DNA from: Prevotellaceae bacterium UBA711
Lineage (GTDB): Bacteria; Bacteroidota; Bacteroidia; Bacteroidales; Bacteroidaceae
NCBI GenBank assembly: GCA_002297545.1
Contig: DBLZ01000054.1
Location: forward strand, 1 to 49,245
DNA: 49,245 nt
Reading direction: 5' to 3'
In this document: piece after piece, positions 34,901-44,100 of the stretch
Layout: every line of letters begins with the position of its first letter
How positions within the stretch are numbered: position 1 is the first letter of the stretch
Program-made: the position numbers and the translations under genes
Notes under the pieces: model-generated
The model's input: only the letters and a program-made list of their open reading frames with translations
Told to the model about the DNA's origin: nothing
The model's database searches: none

Positions 34901-35889
34901 ACATGTTTGCCGTCAAGGAGTATGCCGTCACCACATCACACACTTTGGTGACCGGGGAGCAGATGGCATCAGGCGAGGTGGCATGTCTATTGGGCGATGC
35001 CTTCGGGCAGGTAATAGGCAAGGATACCCATCCCGTGCTTGGCGGTGCCAAGGTGTATAATACCAACGGAGCATATACCAACAATAACCCAGCATACGAC
35101 AATATAATCAACTTCGAGGACGTTGCCCTCGGCAATGCCGAATACTGGAATGGCGCAAGTGGTGACGGTCTGTTCATGACGGCCGGCAACTACAGCTTCA
35201 TGAACTACTACAACGAGAGCTACAAGTCGTGGAACGGCTTTGCCGTGTCACGCACCACGGACACCTCGTTCGCCGGTTACGGTACCGCATCCGAGTTCAA
35301 TTCCTGCGTGGGCGGCGGCATGGAGTCAATGCAGTTCGCCGTAGGATACTATTCCGAGTATAACTTCCTCATGGAAGATCAGGTTCCGGCCATCTACGCC
35401 ACAAAGGCGTTCCGACCCAAGTACGTGCATGTGAACAATGCCGCATCGGCCTACATCTCCATGATGAACGGAGATGACTTCGCAAAGAAGTTCACAAGTG
35501 AAGACTACTTAGTCCTGACAATCACCGGCATGACTGCCGATGACGAGGAGACGGGCCACGTGGACTTCTATCTTGCCAAGGACGGAAAGATCGTAAACGA
35601 ATGGACAAAGGTGGACCTCACTCCCCTCGGTACCGTAGATCATGTGCAGTTCACCATGAAGTCATCCGACACGTCATACGGCTTCATGAATACTCCGGCA
35701 TACTTCTGTATCGACAACATGGAGGCAGAACTCACCGATGACGTTCCTACAGGCATAAGCGATGTGCTTGGCGGCAACGACACCACGACAGACAAGGGCA
35801 TATATGACCTCCAAGGTCGTCGTGTACTTACCCCAAGCCAAGCCGGTGTATATATCAGGAACGGCAAAAAGGTGCTCATAAGCAAGTAA
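31969..35889 (+). CDS. Giant exported DUF4465/GLUG-type protein of the B12 operon
   Basis: About 1306 residues with a signal peptide (MKRLYIATLMALLCVGDMLA). The first ~750 residues are beta-rich, Ig-like blocks. Residues ~800-990 contain GLUG-type repeats (GLFGFIADATIESVTVEG, GGGITGHLSNATSKVTNSYN, GGIAGGNNANAVVENVF). Residues ~1040-1255 match DUF4465 (NYSFMNYYNESYKSWNGF, then LTITGMTADDE, VDLTPLGTVDHVQFTMKSSD, MNTPAYFCIDNM). The tail has YDLQGRRV and GVYIRNGKKVLISK. DUF4465 proteins occur, as I recall, near corrinoid receptors in Bacteroidetes. It lies 20 bases after the btuG-like gene under the same riboswitch, so a surface corrinoid-capture role is a reasonable inference. ATG 31963 is an alternative start. 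Confidence 0.83.
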   Translation: MKRLYIATLMALLCVGDMLAANVKVYMNNTSKTMVLVDKATGTQVETGAPGGQNVYEFDVPTGTYILTAYASDGETVNGTIELNVTEEEGQEFKILTCTAYATNKGWTVDEDYTVEVDVNSREGVKQNITIGNSTTAGRKTFLALNGNSYYASLIPNEAHQAEGHMTLYRAGTLTFGVTVSGVIPMGQDYTLTVPADADFYLGIKFAHFTAFKDVEPQKTEVDGDTKSITYHLADGQQYNYRTWKSGGLTQAGYFTMYIDEKKCSMLAFTNADYETFAPKTIKHDVQWNGGYETGDIFVNINERGHLQMNVGDTYEAHAMRTWQLTDNSTNNYFMEPDFHYTVIDLDGNPSSGVIEIDNAHTTTDPWSVIKAVGKGTAIVLVTYDAIGLNYYSSANKSHYMGGEYWSAIWPENTAAYVVTVGEGEASLKPNMLINEGYNEDTKKNAGKYVDAEHDVFYYLDTEDGYNYSFTPEGVAKVDMAYPTIGEQSATYKGFGTEGVTRNADGSYTLLLKEGRQIVRMTDAAGNAAYQVLTAKTCHREITNQSREGSKIFQPGDKVKIQYSGLRHPANKLAGIYNMSAYVTYNGIPNGSSLILGSGQYTFGAAASAQAVTVDIPADYDIETNPEIVMNEGVIQVNGYGDPIGNHRLISRTAGRSANFTAIAHKTYFGAIPDVRIPLTAIKNFNIHVNSNVEDAEYIITAGTDTLLANSEGIYSGTYGTYGITGKKAGYRCYHGSFTIDDNAKGDQTVDVEMVAAGNEKAWDGKTLAEPTAVDGVYQIGTGTEMAWFATNVNEGNNTANAVLTADIELADYDWTPIGGTTMAKAYKGHFNGQGHTVSGLYINSTGAKYQGLFGFIADATIESVTVEGEIVANQYAAGVAAYLGSNATIDRCVNKANVTAGVSYGGGITGHLSNATSKVTNSYNLGNISVANYCGGIAGGNNANAVVENVFSIGELDGKNNVGACVGGSTAKNNMKNMFAVKEYAVTTSHTLVTGEQMASGEVACLLGDAFGQVIGKDTHPVLGGAKVYNTNGAYTNNNPAYDNIINFEDVALGNAEYWNGASGDGLFMTAGNYSFMNYYNESYKSWNGFAVSRTTDTSFAGYGTASEFNSCVGGGMESMQFAVGYYSEYNFLMEDQVPAIYATKAFRPKYVHVNNAASAYISMMNGDDFAKKFTSEDYLVLTITGMTADDEETGHVDFYLAKDGKIVNEWTKVDLTPLGTVDHVQFTMKSSDTSYGFMNTPAYFCIDNMEAELTDDVPTGISDVLGGNDTTTDKGIYDLQGRRVLTPSQAGVYIRNGKKVLISK

Positions 35890-35913
35890 GGGAACGTCTC
35901 TCCCTAAATACCT

Positions 35914-35950
35914 AAGGCCGGGATCCCGATTGGGAAGCCCGGCCTTCTTT
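35914..35950 (+). terminator. Terminator of the B12 operon
   Basis: A stem AAGGCCGGG (35914-35922) / CCCGGCCTT (35938-35946), with inner TCCC/GGGA pairing, is followed by CTTTATC. It lies 24 bases after the stop of the 1306-residue gene. Confidence 0.85.
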
Positions 35951-36029
35951 ATCATGATACACGCATCGTCAGCGAACCACATAACCAGGGTGTCGCAAAT
36001 CGATGACACGCCTCAAAACGGCATTGATA

Positions 36030-37739
36030 TTATACCTCGCGCCAGCGGATGCCCATACGCGCCTCGACGACATTGATGACATAATCGCCAAGTTTTTCGC
36101 ACTCGTTGATGATGTCCATGTACATGGTACTGATGGCATAGGTGTACTTGTGCTCGTTGACATCGTTGATGTTGCGATTGCGCAACTGCTTGCGGTAATT
36201 GTTGATTTCGGTTTCGATATTAAGAGAACGGTTGGCGTCCACCTGCTCGCGCCGACTGTTGAGCAGGACATTCATCTGTTCCAGGCTGCTGCTGGTGAGG
36301 CTCATCATCTGATGCAGATGCTCATATTGTTCCTCTGTGAAATCTTCCTTCCCATTGACACGACGGTTGATGGTACGTGCCAGATTATAGCAACTGTCGC
36401 CGATGCTCTCCAGTTCGGAAATCTCGCGCAGCATGGAACGTATCTTGGCCTTGGTCTCATCACTGAGGTGGGCATCGCTCACGCCCTCGAGGTACTTGGC
36501 AATCTCTATCTCCATGTTGTCGCTGATGTTCTCATACTTTTCTATGCGGCTGAATAGCTTCACGAACTTTGTCTCCTCACCGGTGTGCAGCAACTCCACC
36601 ACCATGGCGAACATGCGCTGTATACGCTGGGCAAAGGCCTGTATCTCCTTGCGTGCCTCAAGCACCGACAACTCGGGTGTGTTCATCAGGCCACCTGAAA
36701 TGAACTGCAGGCGGAACTCCTCTTCCTCACCCACGGCACGCGGACGGATAACGTAGCACACGAGTTTCTCTATCTGGGGAATGAACCAAATGAGTATGCC
36801 GGTGTTTATCACATTGAACATTGTGTGAAAGGCGGCCAGCACGAAGGACAGTTTGGCTGCATTCTCCATGAAGCCCGGGTCAGTGTTAGTCAGTGTCTCA
36901 TCGAAGCCAACAATACCGCAAACCATGTTCACGAACGGACGGAAGACGAAAAGCATCCACATGACACCGAAGAGGTTGAAGAACATGTGGGCAAAGGCCG
37001 CACGTCTGGCCGAAGTGTTTGCCGTTAAGGCGGCGATATTGGACGTTACGGTCGTGCCTATGTTCTCGCCCATTACCAAGGCTATGCCCTGATATATGGG
37101 CAACACGCCACTGGAGCACAGAATCATGGTGATGGCCATCACGGCAGCCGAAGACTGCACTGCAAAGGTCAGCACTCCGCCAAGCAACAGGAAAAGCAAC
37201 GTGGTGATGAAACTGTTGGGGTCAAACGAAGAGAAGAAGTCAAGCACAGCCTGGTTGCTGCCCAGGTCCATGTCAATACCCGTCTGGCGCAACGTACCAA
37301 GCCCCAAAAACATGAACGATACGCCAAAGAGGAAGTCACCCATGCTCTTGCGCTTCTTGTTGTATATCATCAGCAGGGCAAGAAAGAAGATAGGATAGAC
37401 AAACTGGGTGATGTCAAACGAGAAGCCCGCACTCATGATCCATGCCGTCAGCGTAGTGCCTATGTTGGCACCCATAATCACCGATATTGCCTGGGCCAGG
37501 GTAAGCAGTCCCGCATTCACGAAAGACACGGTCATAACCGTGGTGGCCGTTGATGACTGGACAGAGGCTGTAACGAACGTGCCGGTAAACATGCCGGCAA
37601 AGCGGTTTGTGGTCATTGCCTGCAATATATGGCGGAGCTGCGAGCCGGCCATCTTCTGCAAACTGTCGCTCATCACCTTCATGCCATACATGAGCAGAGC
37701 AAGCGACCCGATAAGTTTAAGAAAAATCCAAATCGACAT
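36030..37739 (-). CDS. Na+/phosphate cotransporter family protein (paralogue 1)
   Basis: 569 residues. The N-terminal ~340 form the NptA/NaPi-II-type membrane domain with two inverted halves carrying QSSTATTVMTVSFVNAG and QSSAAVMAITMIL. The C-terminal ~200 residues are a PhoU-like helical domain (ISDNMEIEIAKYLEGVSD, SISELESIGDSCYNLA-like). It probably imports phosphate, or exports it in the bacterial type with a PhoU-like tail. A near relative lies directly upstream at 38146-39828 on the same strand. A -7 box, TATATTTG, lies at 37812-37819. Confidence 0.9.
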   Translation of the reverse strand: MSIWIFLKLIGSLALLMYGMKVMSDSLQKMAGSQLRHILQAMTTNRFAGMFTGTFVTASVQSSTATTVMTVSFVNAGLLTLAQAISVIMGANIGTTLTAWIMSAGFSFDITQFVYPIFFLALLMIYNKKRKSMGDFLFGVSFMFLGLGTLRQTGIDMDLGSNQAVLDFFSSFDPNSFITTLLFLLLGGVLTFAVQSSAAVMAITMILCSSGVLPIYQGIALVMGENIGTTVTSNIAALTANTSARRAAFAHMFFNLFGVMWMLFVFRPFVNMVCGIVGFDETLTNTDPGFMENAAKLSFVLAAFHTMFNVINTGILIWFIPQIEKLVCYVIRPRAVGEEEEFRLQFISGGLMNTPELSVLEARKEIQAFAQRIQRMFAMVVELLHTGEETKFVKLFSRIEKYENISDNMEIEIAKYLEGVSDAHLSDETKAKIRSMLREISELESIGDSCYNLARTINRRVNGKEDFTEEQYEHLHQMMSLTSSSLEQMNVLLNSRREQVDANRSLNIETEINNYRKQLRNRNINDVNEHKYTYAISTMYMDIINECEKLGDYVINVVEARMGIRWREV

Positions 37740-37811
37740 ATACGTTATGTTTTAGGTACCTTGACTGGATACAACCGTTCCACAAAGAAGTATTCAGGCC
37801 GGTATCCGTTA

Positions 37812-37819
37812 CAAATATA
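37812..37819 (-). promoter_or_regulatory. -7 promoter box for Na/Pi paralogue 1
   Basis: TATATTTG on the minus strand, 73 bases upstream of the start at 37739. It fits TAnnTTTG. Confidence 0.45.
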
Positions 37820-38045
37820 CGCATTATTTGCAACAAAAGGGCATCTCGTTTAATAATCATTTACGTTTCCTGTTAATAATCGTTGTGCCGACACTCGTTT
37901 TTACCCCTCGTTGTAGTGTCCTAACCACGAAGCAACAGTCGCGTTTGACGGTGCAGCATCCCATCACGCCCCTTTCCATGCAGTCCCGCCCCCGTCCTGT
38001 TGGAGGGCAACATTCCCGCCCGCACAGACAATATGCCATACGACA

Positions 38046-38086
38046 GGCCGGGCTACCCTCATGAAGAGGATAGTCCGGCCCGGACT
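38046..38086 (-). terminator. GC-rich hairpin after Na/Pi paralogue 2
   Basis: GGCCGGGCTACCCTC (38046-38060) pairs with GAGGATAGTCCGGCC (38066-38080) with one or two mismatches. A second, mutually exclusive palindrome AGTCCGG/CCGGACT occupies 38072-38086. It probably ends the upstream gene, although no clear T run follows. The two alternative folds are notable. Confidence 0.55.
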
Positions 38087-38145
38087 GCCTATGTATCATT
38101 CCATGCACATGTACCTTGGTCAATATGGTACACGGCAACGAAAGG

Positions 38146-39828
38146 TCAAATCTTGTCCGCCTTGGTAGCCTGCACCACATTAAGGACATAGTCGGCCAAC
38201 TTCTCGCACTCACTGATGAAGTCGATATAGAAGACACCTATCTGGTAGTGATACAGTCCGGCATCTATGTCCTGCAGGTTGCGGTTCTTCAGGCTGGTGC
38301 GGTAGTTGTTGATTTCGTTCTCCAGGTTGTATGACGAGTTATAGTCCACATGCTGCCCGGTGAGCCCCGCATCCACACAGACAGTCATCTTGGCCATGGC
38401 ATTGCGTGCCATGCCCATGATGGTGTGCATGTTGGCCAGTTGCTGCTCGGTGAAGGGATACTTGCAATTCTGCCTGCGCCGGTTGAGCGTGCGTGCCAGA
38501 TTGTAGCAAGAGTCGCCTATGCTCTCAAGCTCGGTCACCTGTCTCAACATGCGCATGATCTGCATCTTGGAGTCGACGCTCAACCTGCCCTCGCTCACCT
38601 TGTGCAGATAGTTGGCAATCTCCATCTCCATGTTGTCCGTGATGTTCTCATACTTCTCTATACGGGAGAAGAGCTGGTTGAAGTCATCATCCTTGTCCGT
38701 ATGCATCAGGTCGTCCACGAAACCGGCCATGCGTTCGCAACGCTGACAGAAACTCTTCACCTCCTTCTGTGCCTCCAGTATACTCAATTCAGCCGTAGAC
38801 AATATGCCGGCAGATATGTATTGCAGCCGATATTCCTCCTCGGACTCCGTCTGTGGTATGACCCAGCACACAAATGCCTCTATCTGCTTGACGAAGCCTA
38901 TGAGTATGACGGTGTTGAGCACATTGAATGCCGTATGGAAACTGGAGAGCTTGAAGAGTTCGTTGCCTCCGCCCATCACGTTGTCCACGAACCAGCTTAC
39001 GGCATCGCAGGCAGGATAGAACACCAGCAAGACAACCACCACACCGAAGACATTGAAGAACATGTGGGCCAGTGCGGCACGCCTTGCCTGTGTATTGGCA
39101 GTGAGCGATGCCATGAAGGCTGTGATGGTGGTGCCTATGTTCTGGCCCATGGCCAAGGCTGCTGCCTCCTCGAAGCTGAAGCCGGGGATGTTCATGCCGA
39201 AGAGCATGAGGGTGATGGCCATTGTGGCGGCAGAAGCCTGCACTATCATCGTTACAATTGCGCCCACTACCACGAAGAGCAATATGGTCAGGAAAGAGTC
39301 CTGGGGCACCACTGCCAACATGTTGGCCACAATGCCGCCTATGTTCATGGCCACGGCAGCTTCCTGCAGATACGACAGGCCCATGAACAGGAAAGAGAAG
39401 CCGAAGATGAACTCGCCCACGTTCTTCCTATTGCCCTTGCTGCTGAATATCAGAGGCATGCCCACAGCCAGCAAAGGGATGGCGAAGGCCGCGATATTCA
39501 CCTTGAAGCCTACGGCGGAGATAATCCACGCCGTTACGGTGGTACCGATGTTGGCACCCATGATGACGCCTATGGCCTGGCTGAGCGTCATGAGTCCGGC
39601 GTTGACGAAGCTCACTACCATCACCGTAGTGGCGGAAGAGGACTGGATGAGGGCAGTGAGGATAATGCCGGTGAACACACCCACGAAGCGGTTCCTGGTC
39701 ATCAGGCCCAGGATGTTGCGCAGACGTTCGCCCGCAAATTTCTCCAGGCCCTCGCTCATTACCTTCATGCCATACAGAAAGAGGCCGAGCGAGCCAAAGA
39801 GTGCAAAGATGCTTATAATCGTACTCAT
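38146..39828 (-). CDS. Na+/phosphate cotransporter family protein (paralogue 2)
   Basis: 560 residues with the same plan as the neighbour at 36030-37739: a NaPi membrane domain (QSSSATTVMVVSFVNAG in the first half) and a PhoU-like tail (ITDNMEMEIANYLHKVSE, LESIGDSCYNLARTL). In the second half the conserved QSS is replaced by QAS (QASAATMAITLML), so the two transporters may differ in ion or substrate handling. No promoter box is obvious. The sugar kinase gene ends 94 bases upstream on the same strand and may be co-transcribed. Confidence 0.9.
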   Translation of the reverse strand: MSTIISIFALFGSLGLFLYGMKVMSEGLEKFAGERLRNILGLMTRNRFVGVFTGIILTALIQSSSATTVMVVSFVNAGLMTLSQAIGVIMGANIGTTVTAWIISAVGFKVNIAAFAIPLLAVGMPLIFSSKGNRKNVGEFIFGFSFLFMGLSYLQEAAVAMNIGGIVANMLAVVPQDSFLTILLFVVVGAIVTMIVQASAATMAITLMLFGMNIPGFSFEEAAALAMGQNIGTTITAFMASLTANTQARRAALAHMFFNVFGVVVVLLVFYPACDAVSWFVDNVMGGGNELFKLSSFHTAFNVLNTVILIGFVKQIEAFVCWVIPQTESEEEYRLQYISAGILSTAELSILEAQKEVKSFCQRCERMAGFVDDLMHTDKDDDFNQLFSRIEKYENITDNMEMEIANYLHKVSEGRLSVDSKMQIMRMLRQVTELESIGDSCYNLARTLNRRRQNCKYPFTEQQLANMHTIMGMARNAMAKMTVCVDAGLTGQHVDYNSSYNLENEINNYRTSLKNRNLQDIDAGLYHYQIGVFYIDFISECEKLADYVLNVVQATKADKI

Positions 39829-39922
39829 TTATATTGAAGATGTTGACTGGTTAGTATGATATGTCATGGCCGTGCCAATACCCGCGGCATGTCCCCACAA
39901 GGCCCCGGCACAAGGAAAGGCC

Positions 39923-40876
39923 CTACCGCCGCCTGGCGATATAGTTGTCCCTGCTGCGGCACACCTGCGATGCGTACTCCGTACCGCGTGCCACCAGTGC
40001 CGCCCATCCCTCGCGGTCCATTCCCTGGATGTCCCGCCGTCGTATGCCACGGGAGTGCATGGCACAGAGGAAGCCGGCATTGAAACTGTCGCCCGCACCC
40101 ACAGTGCTGACTATCTCTTCCCTGGGCAGCAGCGGCACGTCGAAGTCATGTATGGCTGTCGGGGTGCAGATGATTATATGTCCGGCTCCAGCCGTGCAGA
40201 TGAACACCGGGCAGAGGGCGGCGATGTGACGTCGGTATATCTCCTCAGGATCGGTGCAGTCGAACAGCACACGGAAGTCATCGGCACTGCCCCTGACAAT
40301 TGTGCTCAAGGCACAGTTTTCCATGATGCGTGGCATCAGTTCGTCCAGCTGGTGCTGATGCGACTTGCGCAGGTTCACGTCGTAATATATTACCGTCCCG
40401 GCACGATGGGCTGCCTCCAGCGTGTCCTTGACCTGGGGTCGCAGGCCGCAGCACACGGAATAATAGGAGCCGTAGAGCATGTAGTCCATATCAGTGAACT
40501 CCGGCAGGCTGTACCCGCCGGCAGCAGCCAAGGGCTCCTCCTTGTAGAAGGTGTAGTCGGCATCGCCGTTGATGTCCAAGTAGGCCAGGGAAAGGGCGGC
40601 ACGTTCGTCCTCACGCATTTGGAAATACTCGGTGGAGATGTCGTTTTCGCGCAGGAAGTCCGCTATCTCCTGCCCCACGCGGTTGTTGCCCGTATATCCC
40701 ATGAACAGGCAGGGCACGCCGCTGCGTCCCACGGAAATCAGACTATTGAACGTACTGCCTCCCGGCACGGCGGCAAAGGGAACATACGGGGAGCGACCAT
40801 CCGGACTGCCTCCCTCCTGCCGGTGGAAGAGAATGTCCATGACAGTCTCTCCCATTCCTATGATTCTTGAGGTCAT
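39923..40876 (-). CDS. PfkB-family carbohydrate kinase (fructokinase-like)
   Basis: 317 residues from MTSRIIGMGETVMDILFHR. The start at 40876 is preferred over 40924, whose extra 16 residues are unlike the family. The N-terminal sugar-binding GGSTFNSLISVGRSG and the C-terminal catalytic motif VGAGDSFNAGF (Asp as base) are intact. Phosphorylates a sugar such as fructose; the exact substrate cannot be read. It sits between the phosphate transporters and the beta-galactosidase. Confidence 0.9.
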   Translation of the reverse strand: MTSRIIGMGETVMDILFHRQEGGSPDGRSPYVPFAAVPGGSTFNSLISVGRSGVPCLFMGYTGNNRVGQEIADFLRENDISTEYFQMREDERAALSLAYLDINGDADYTFYKEEPLAAAGGYSLPEFTDMDYMLYGSYYSVCCGLRPQVKDTLEAAHRAGTVIYYDVNLRKSHQHQLDELMPRIMENCALSTIVRGSADDFRVLFDCTDPEEIYRRHIAALCPVFICTAGAGHIIICTPTAIHDFDVPLLPREEIVSTVGAGDSFNAGFLCAMHSRGIRRRDIQGMDREGWAALVARGTEYASQVCRSRDNYIARRR

Positions 40877-40994
40877 GTTATTTGGTATGCGTGTGTGGTT
40901 AGAATATGTATGCATGGCAACCAACGGGTGGCGTGACCACTACACCTTATTTATATATAGGCACAGGTCCGGCACGAGTGGTGCAAATGAAAAG

Positions 40995-41033
40995 GCCCCC
41001 TCCGTTCCCGTGTGTAGGGGAACGGCAGGGGGC
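40995..41033 (-). terminator. Terminator after the beta-galactosidase gene
   Basis: GCCCCCT (40995-41001) pairs with AGGGGGC (41027-41033), and CGTTCCC (41003-41009) pairs with GGGAACG (41018-41024). Read on the minus strand, CCTTTTCATTT follows, a good intrinsic terminator. Confidence 0.85.
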
Positions 41034-41103
41034 ATGATATATGCACGTCAGTCTGCCTTGTCTTGCATTAGCAGTATATGGATGTGGCAGATGTTCATGA
41101 CGT

Positions 41104-44100
41104 TCAGTCGGCTATGACAGAGAACTCGGCACCTGTGGCAAAGTCCTGACCGTCCTGGCTGGACAGGGCACGGAAGCGGAAGTAGCGTGCCTTGACGGGA
41201 GCCTTCAGCATGACGCGCTTCTCCTTGCGGTTGTTCTCGAATGCGCCCTTGTGCACGGGCTCGCCCCAGTTCTTGCCATCCTGGCTTACATAGACCTCAT
41301 AGTCCCTGATATTGCCGTTGTTGTTGTCCTGACGAGGCTGGTAGATGAAGCCCTTGATGTTCTTGGTGTCGCCTGCATCGAAGTCCACCCAGTGGGGATA
41401 CTTGGCCACGGTGACGCTGTACATGGTGTGCCAATAGGTGTTGACGTCGCCGTCCACCAGATGTGAGGCATTGCCCTCTCCGTGCTCCTCGCTACTGGCG
41501 AAGATAACCTCGGTGTTGATCTTCTCTATCTTGGGATAGGTCATGGTCACTCGCAGGTTGGGTTCGCTCTTCTCGTAGGCAGTGATGGTGCCGCCGTCGC
41601 GGAACGGAATGGGACCTTCGTAGACGTGAGCCTTGCGTTCGTTGCCCACCTTGTACATGATGGTGGCACCCTCGTTGCCGCTCTCAATGATAATATCGCC
41701 ATTCTTCTGCTGCTGCATCAGCAAAGGCTTTTGGCTGGCGGGGCTGACATGCGCGCCACCCTTGGCTGCAACAGGACGGATGATGAAGCCCATGCGGGTG
41801 GGAACGCCGAAAGCACGGTCCTCGGTGAATGGGCCGCCCTGACCGCAGGAGTTACCGCCCAAGCCGGTCACCTTGGAGTCGATGGTCACGTATGTGCCGT
41901 CGCTCTTGGGCAGACGGTGGGGATGTGAAGCCATGGTCATATCCAAGGCATTGTAGCCGAGGGCAGACACGGCATAGGGGTTCTCGTTTACAATAAGCAG
42001 GCCATTGCCCTTGGCATCGGTGAGGGAAGCCCAACGGGTCTCCTCATGGTTGCCCATCTGCTGGGGCTTGGGGAAGTTGGCAAACTGCTCGGCCACGGTA
42101 GAGTGGTACTCCTCGATGAAGGCACCGGTCTTGCGGTCGTTGTAGTTGTCCACGGGACCACGGCCATAGTAGTTGAAGCGGTCAAACTTGGAAGGCAACT
42201 TCATCTCGTAGCCCAAGCGTGCCAGAACGAGTGATGGATTGTTGGACGTGATGGCGGCCTGCAATTCAATGGAGCCATCGGGATAGACGGTCCATATCTG
42301 ATTGGTGACGAACTTGAAGTCATCGTCGCCAAAGGGCTGGTCCGTGTTCTCCTTCAGAGTGTGTATACCACTGTCGTAGCGACCATTCTTGCTCTCGAGG
42401 CGCGCACCATTAGGAGCCTGTGACACGATGGTGTATGACATTACCTTCTTCTCTCCGTCCTTGTAAGCTATGCCCACAGCGCTCAGCACCTTGGGCTGGA
42501 GATTGTGCAGACCGTTCTGGAACCAAGGCTGGTAGCACCAGTTGTCGTTGCTTACAAAGGCACGGAAAGCATTGAGACGGGGACCGTTGCCATCGGCTAT
42601 GACCTTCTCGTTGCCGTAGGTCAACTCATGAATGGTACCGGTCTGGTTATCGAAAACTACCTTGAAGTCCTTGCCGGTAATGGTGCTCCAGCGCTCTTCG
42701 CCAAGGGGCTTCACTCCCTCAGTGCCCTTGACCACCTCGGTAATGGAAGGAGCCTTGTCTGCCTTCTTCACCAAGAGTTGCTCCTCGGCCTGCACATAAC
42801 CGGCTTTGGCCCAAGGCATGTCTTGAGGAAGCAGGAACTGTACCTTTACGAAGTACTCGCCGTCTGCATCCAGTTTGGCAAAGTCATAGGCGATGCGGTT
42901 GACCTTCTTCATGCGGGGACCGTGTATCATGCGGTTTTCCATCATGGGCAGGTTGTCCTGCACGCACTTGCCGTCTTTCCACAGCGAAGCCTTCACGGCA
43001 TACTGCAAGGGCACGAAGTAGTTCTTGTTGTACACCTCTATGGCGCCCTTCTCGGCATCCACCATCTTTACGGACACGGGCTGGTAGACCTTCTTCACCT
43101 CATAGTACTGGGGCTTGGGCTCGCGGTCGCCGAAGATGATGCCGTTCATCACGAACTGGCCGTCGTTCGGCGTATCGCCGAAGTTGCCGCCGTAGGCCAG
43201 ATAGCGTGTGCCGTCGGGCTCATAGTTATACAAAGACTGGTCCACCCAGTCCCAGATGGCACCGCCGCAGAAGAAGTTGGTGCTCTCAATGGCATCCCAA
43301 TAGTCCACCAGGTTACCTACGGCATTACCCATGGAGTGGGCATACTCCGAGATGTGGAAGGGATACTTGATGCCGTACTTGCCGGTCACGGCACCGCGCA
43401 CCCATCCGATGGAGGGATACTGGTTGGAACCCATGTCCACAATGTCATTGTTGCGCTCGTACTGCACGGGGCGTGTGGTGTCAAAAGCCTTGAGTATCTT
43501 GTAGGCGGTCACAAAGTTCTTGCCGGGACCGGCCTCGTTGCCCAGTGACCAAATGACGATGCTGGGGTTGTTCACGTTGGCGTGAACCATCTCCATCACA
43601 CGTGCCACGTGTGCGGCCTCCCACTCCTTGGGATGCGACAGGGATGCATCGCCGTAATAGTACTCGTGGCTCTCGATGTTGGCCTCATCCTCCAGGTAGA
43701 TACCGTACTTGTTGCAGAGGAAGTACCAATAGGGATCGTCGGGATAGTGCGAATTGCGGACATGGTTGATGTTGGCACGCTTCATCAGCATCACCTCTTC
43801 CTCCATCATCTCGCGTGTGATGGCGTGGCCCACGGCGGGATGGCACTCGTGACGGTTAACGCCCTTGAGCTTCACAGGCTGACCGTTGACATAGTAGTAG
43901 CGACCGGCAAGTCCGAACTCGTCCTCGCTGGCAGGGGTGTCCTTGATTTCCACCTCGCGGAAGCCGACAACGGTGGAAACAGTCTCCAGAGCGTTGCCCT
44001 TCTTGTCCATAAGCTGACCCACGAGAACATAGCGGTAGGGTGCCTCGGCAGACCACTTCTTGGGGTCGGTCACCTTCATTTCCACCTTCACCTCGGCCTT

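Larger units (their letters stand above)
37740..38145. other. Intergenic region between the two Na/Pi genes
   Basis: There is no gene. It holds the likely promoter of the downstream paralogue (TATATTTG on the minus strand at 37812-37819), an AT-rich stretch with TTAATAATC twice, 23 bases apart (37850, 37873), and the hairpin at 38046-38086. Confidence 0.6.

Noticed and set aside
38350..39837. 495-residue plus-strand frame
   Set aside because: It is antisense to Na/Pi paralogue 2 and has no domain character.
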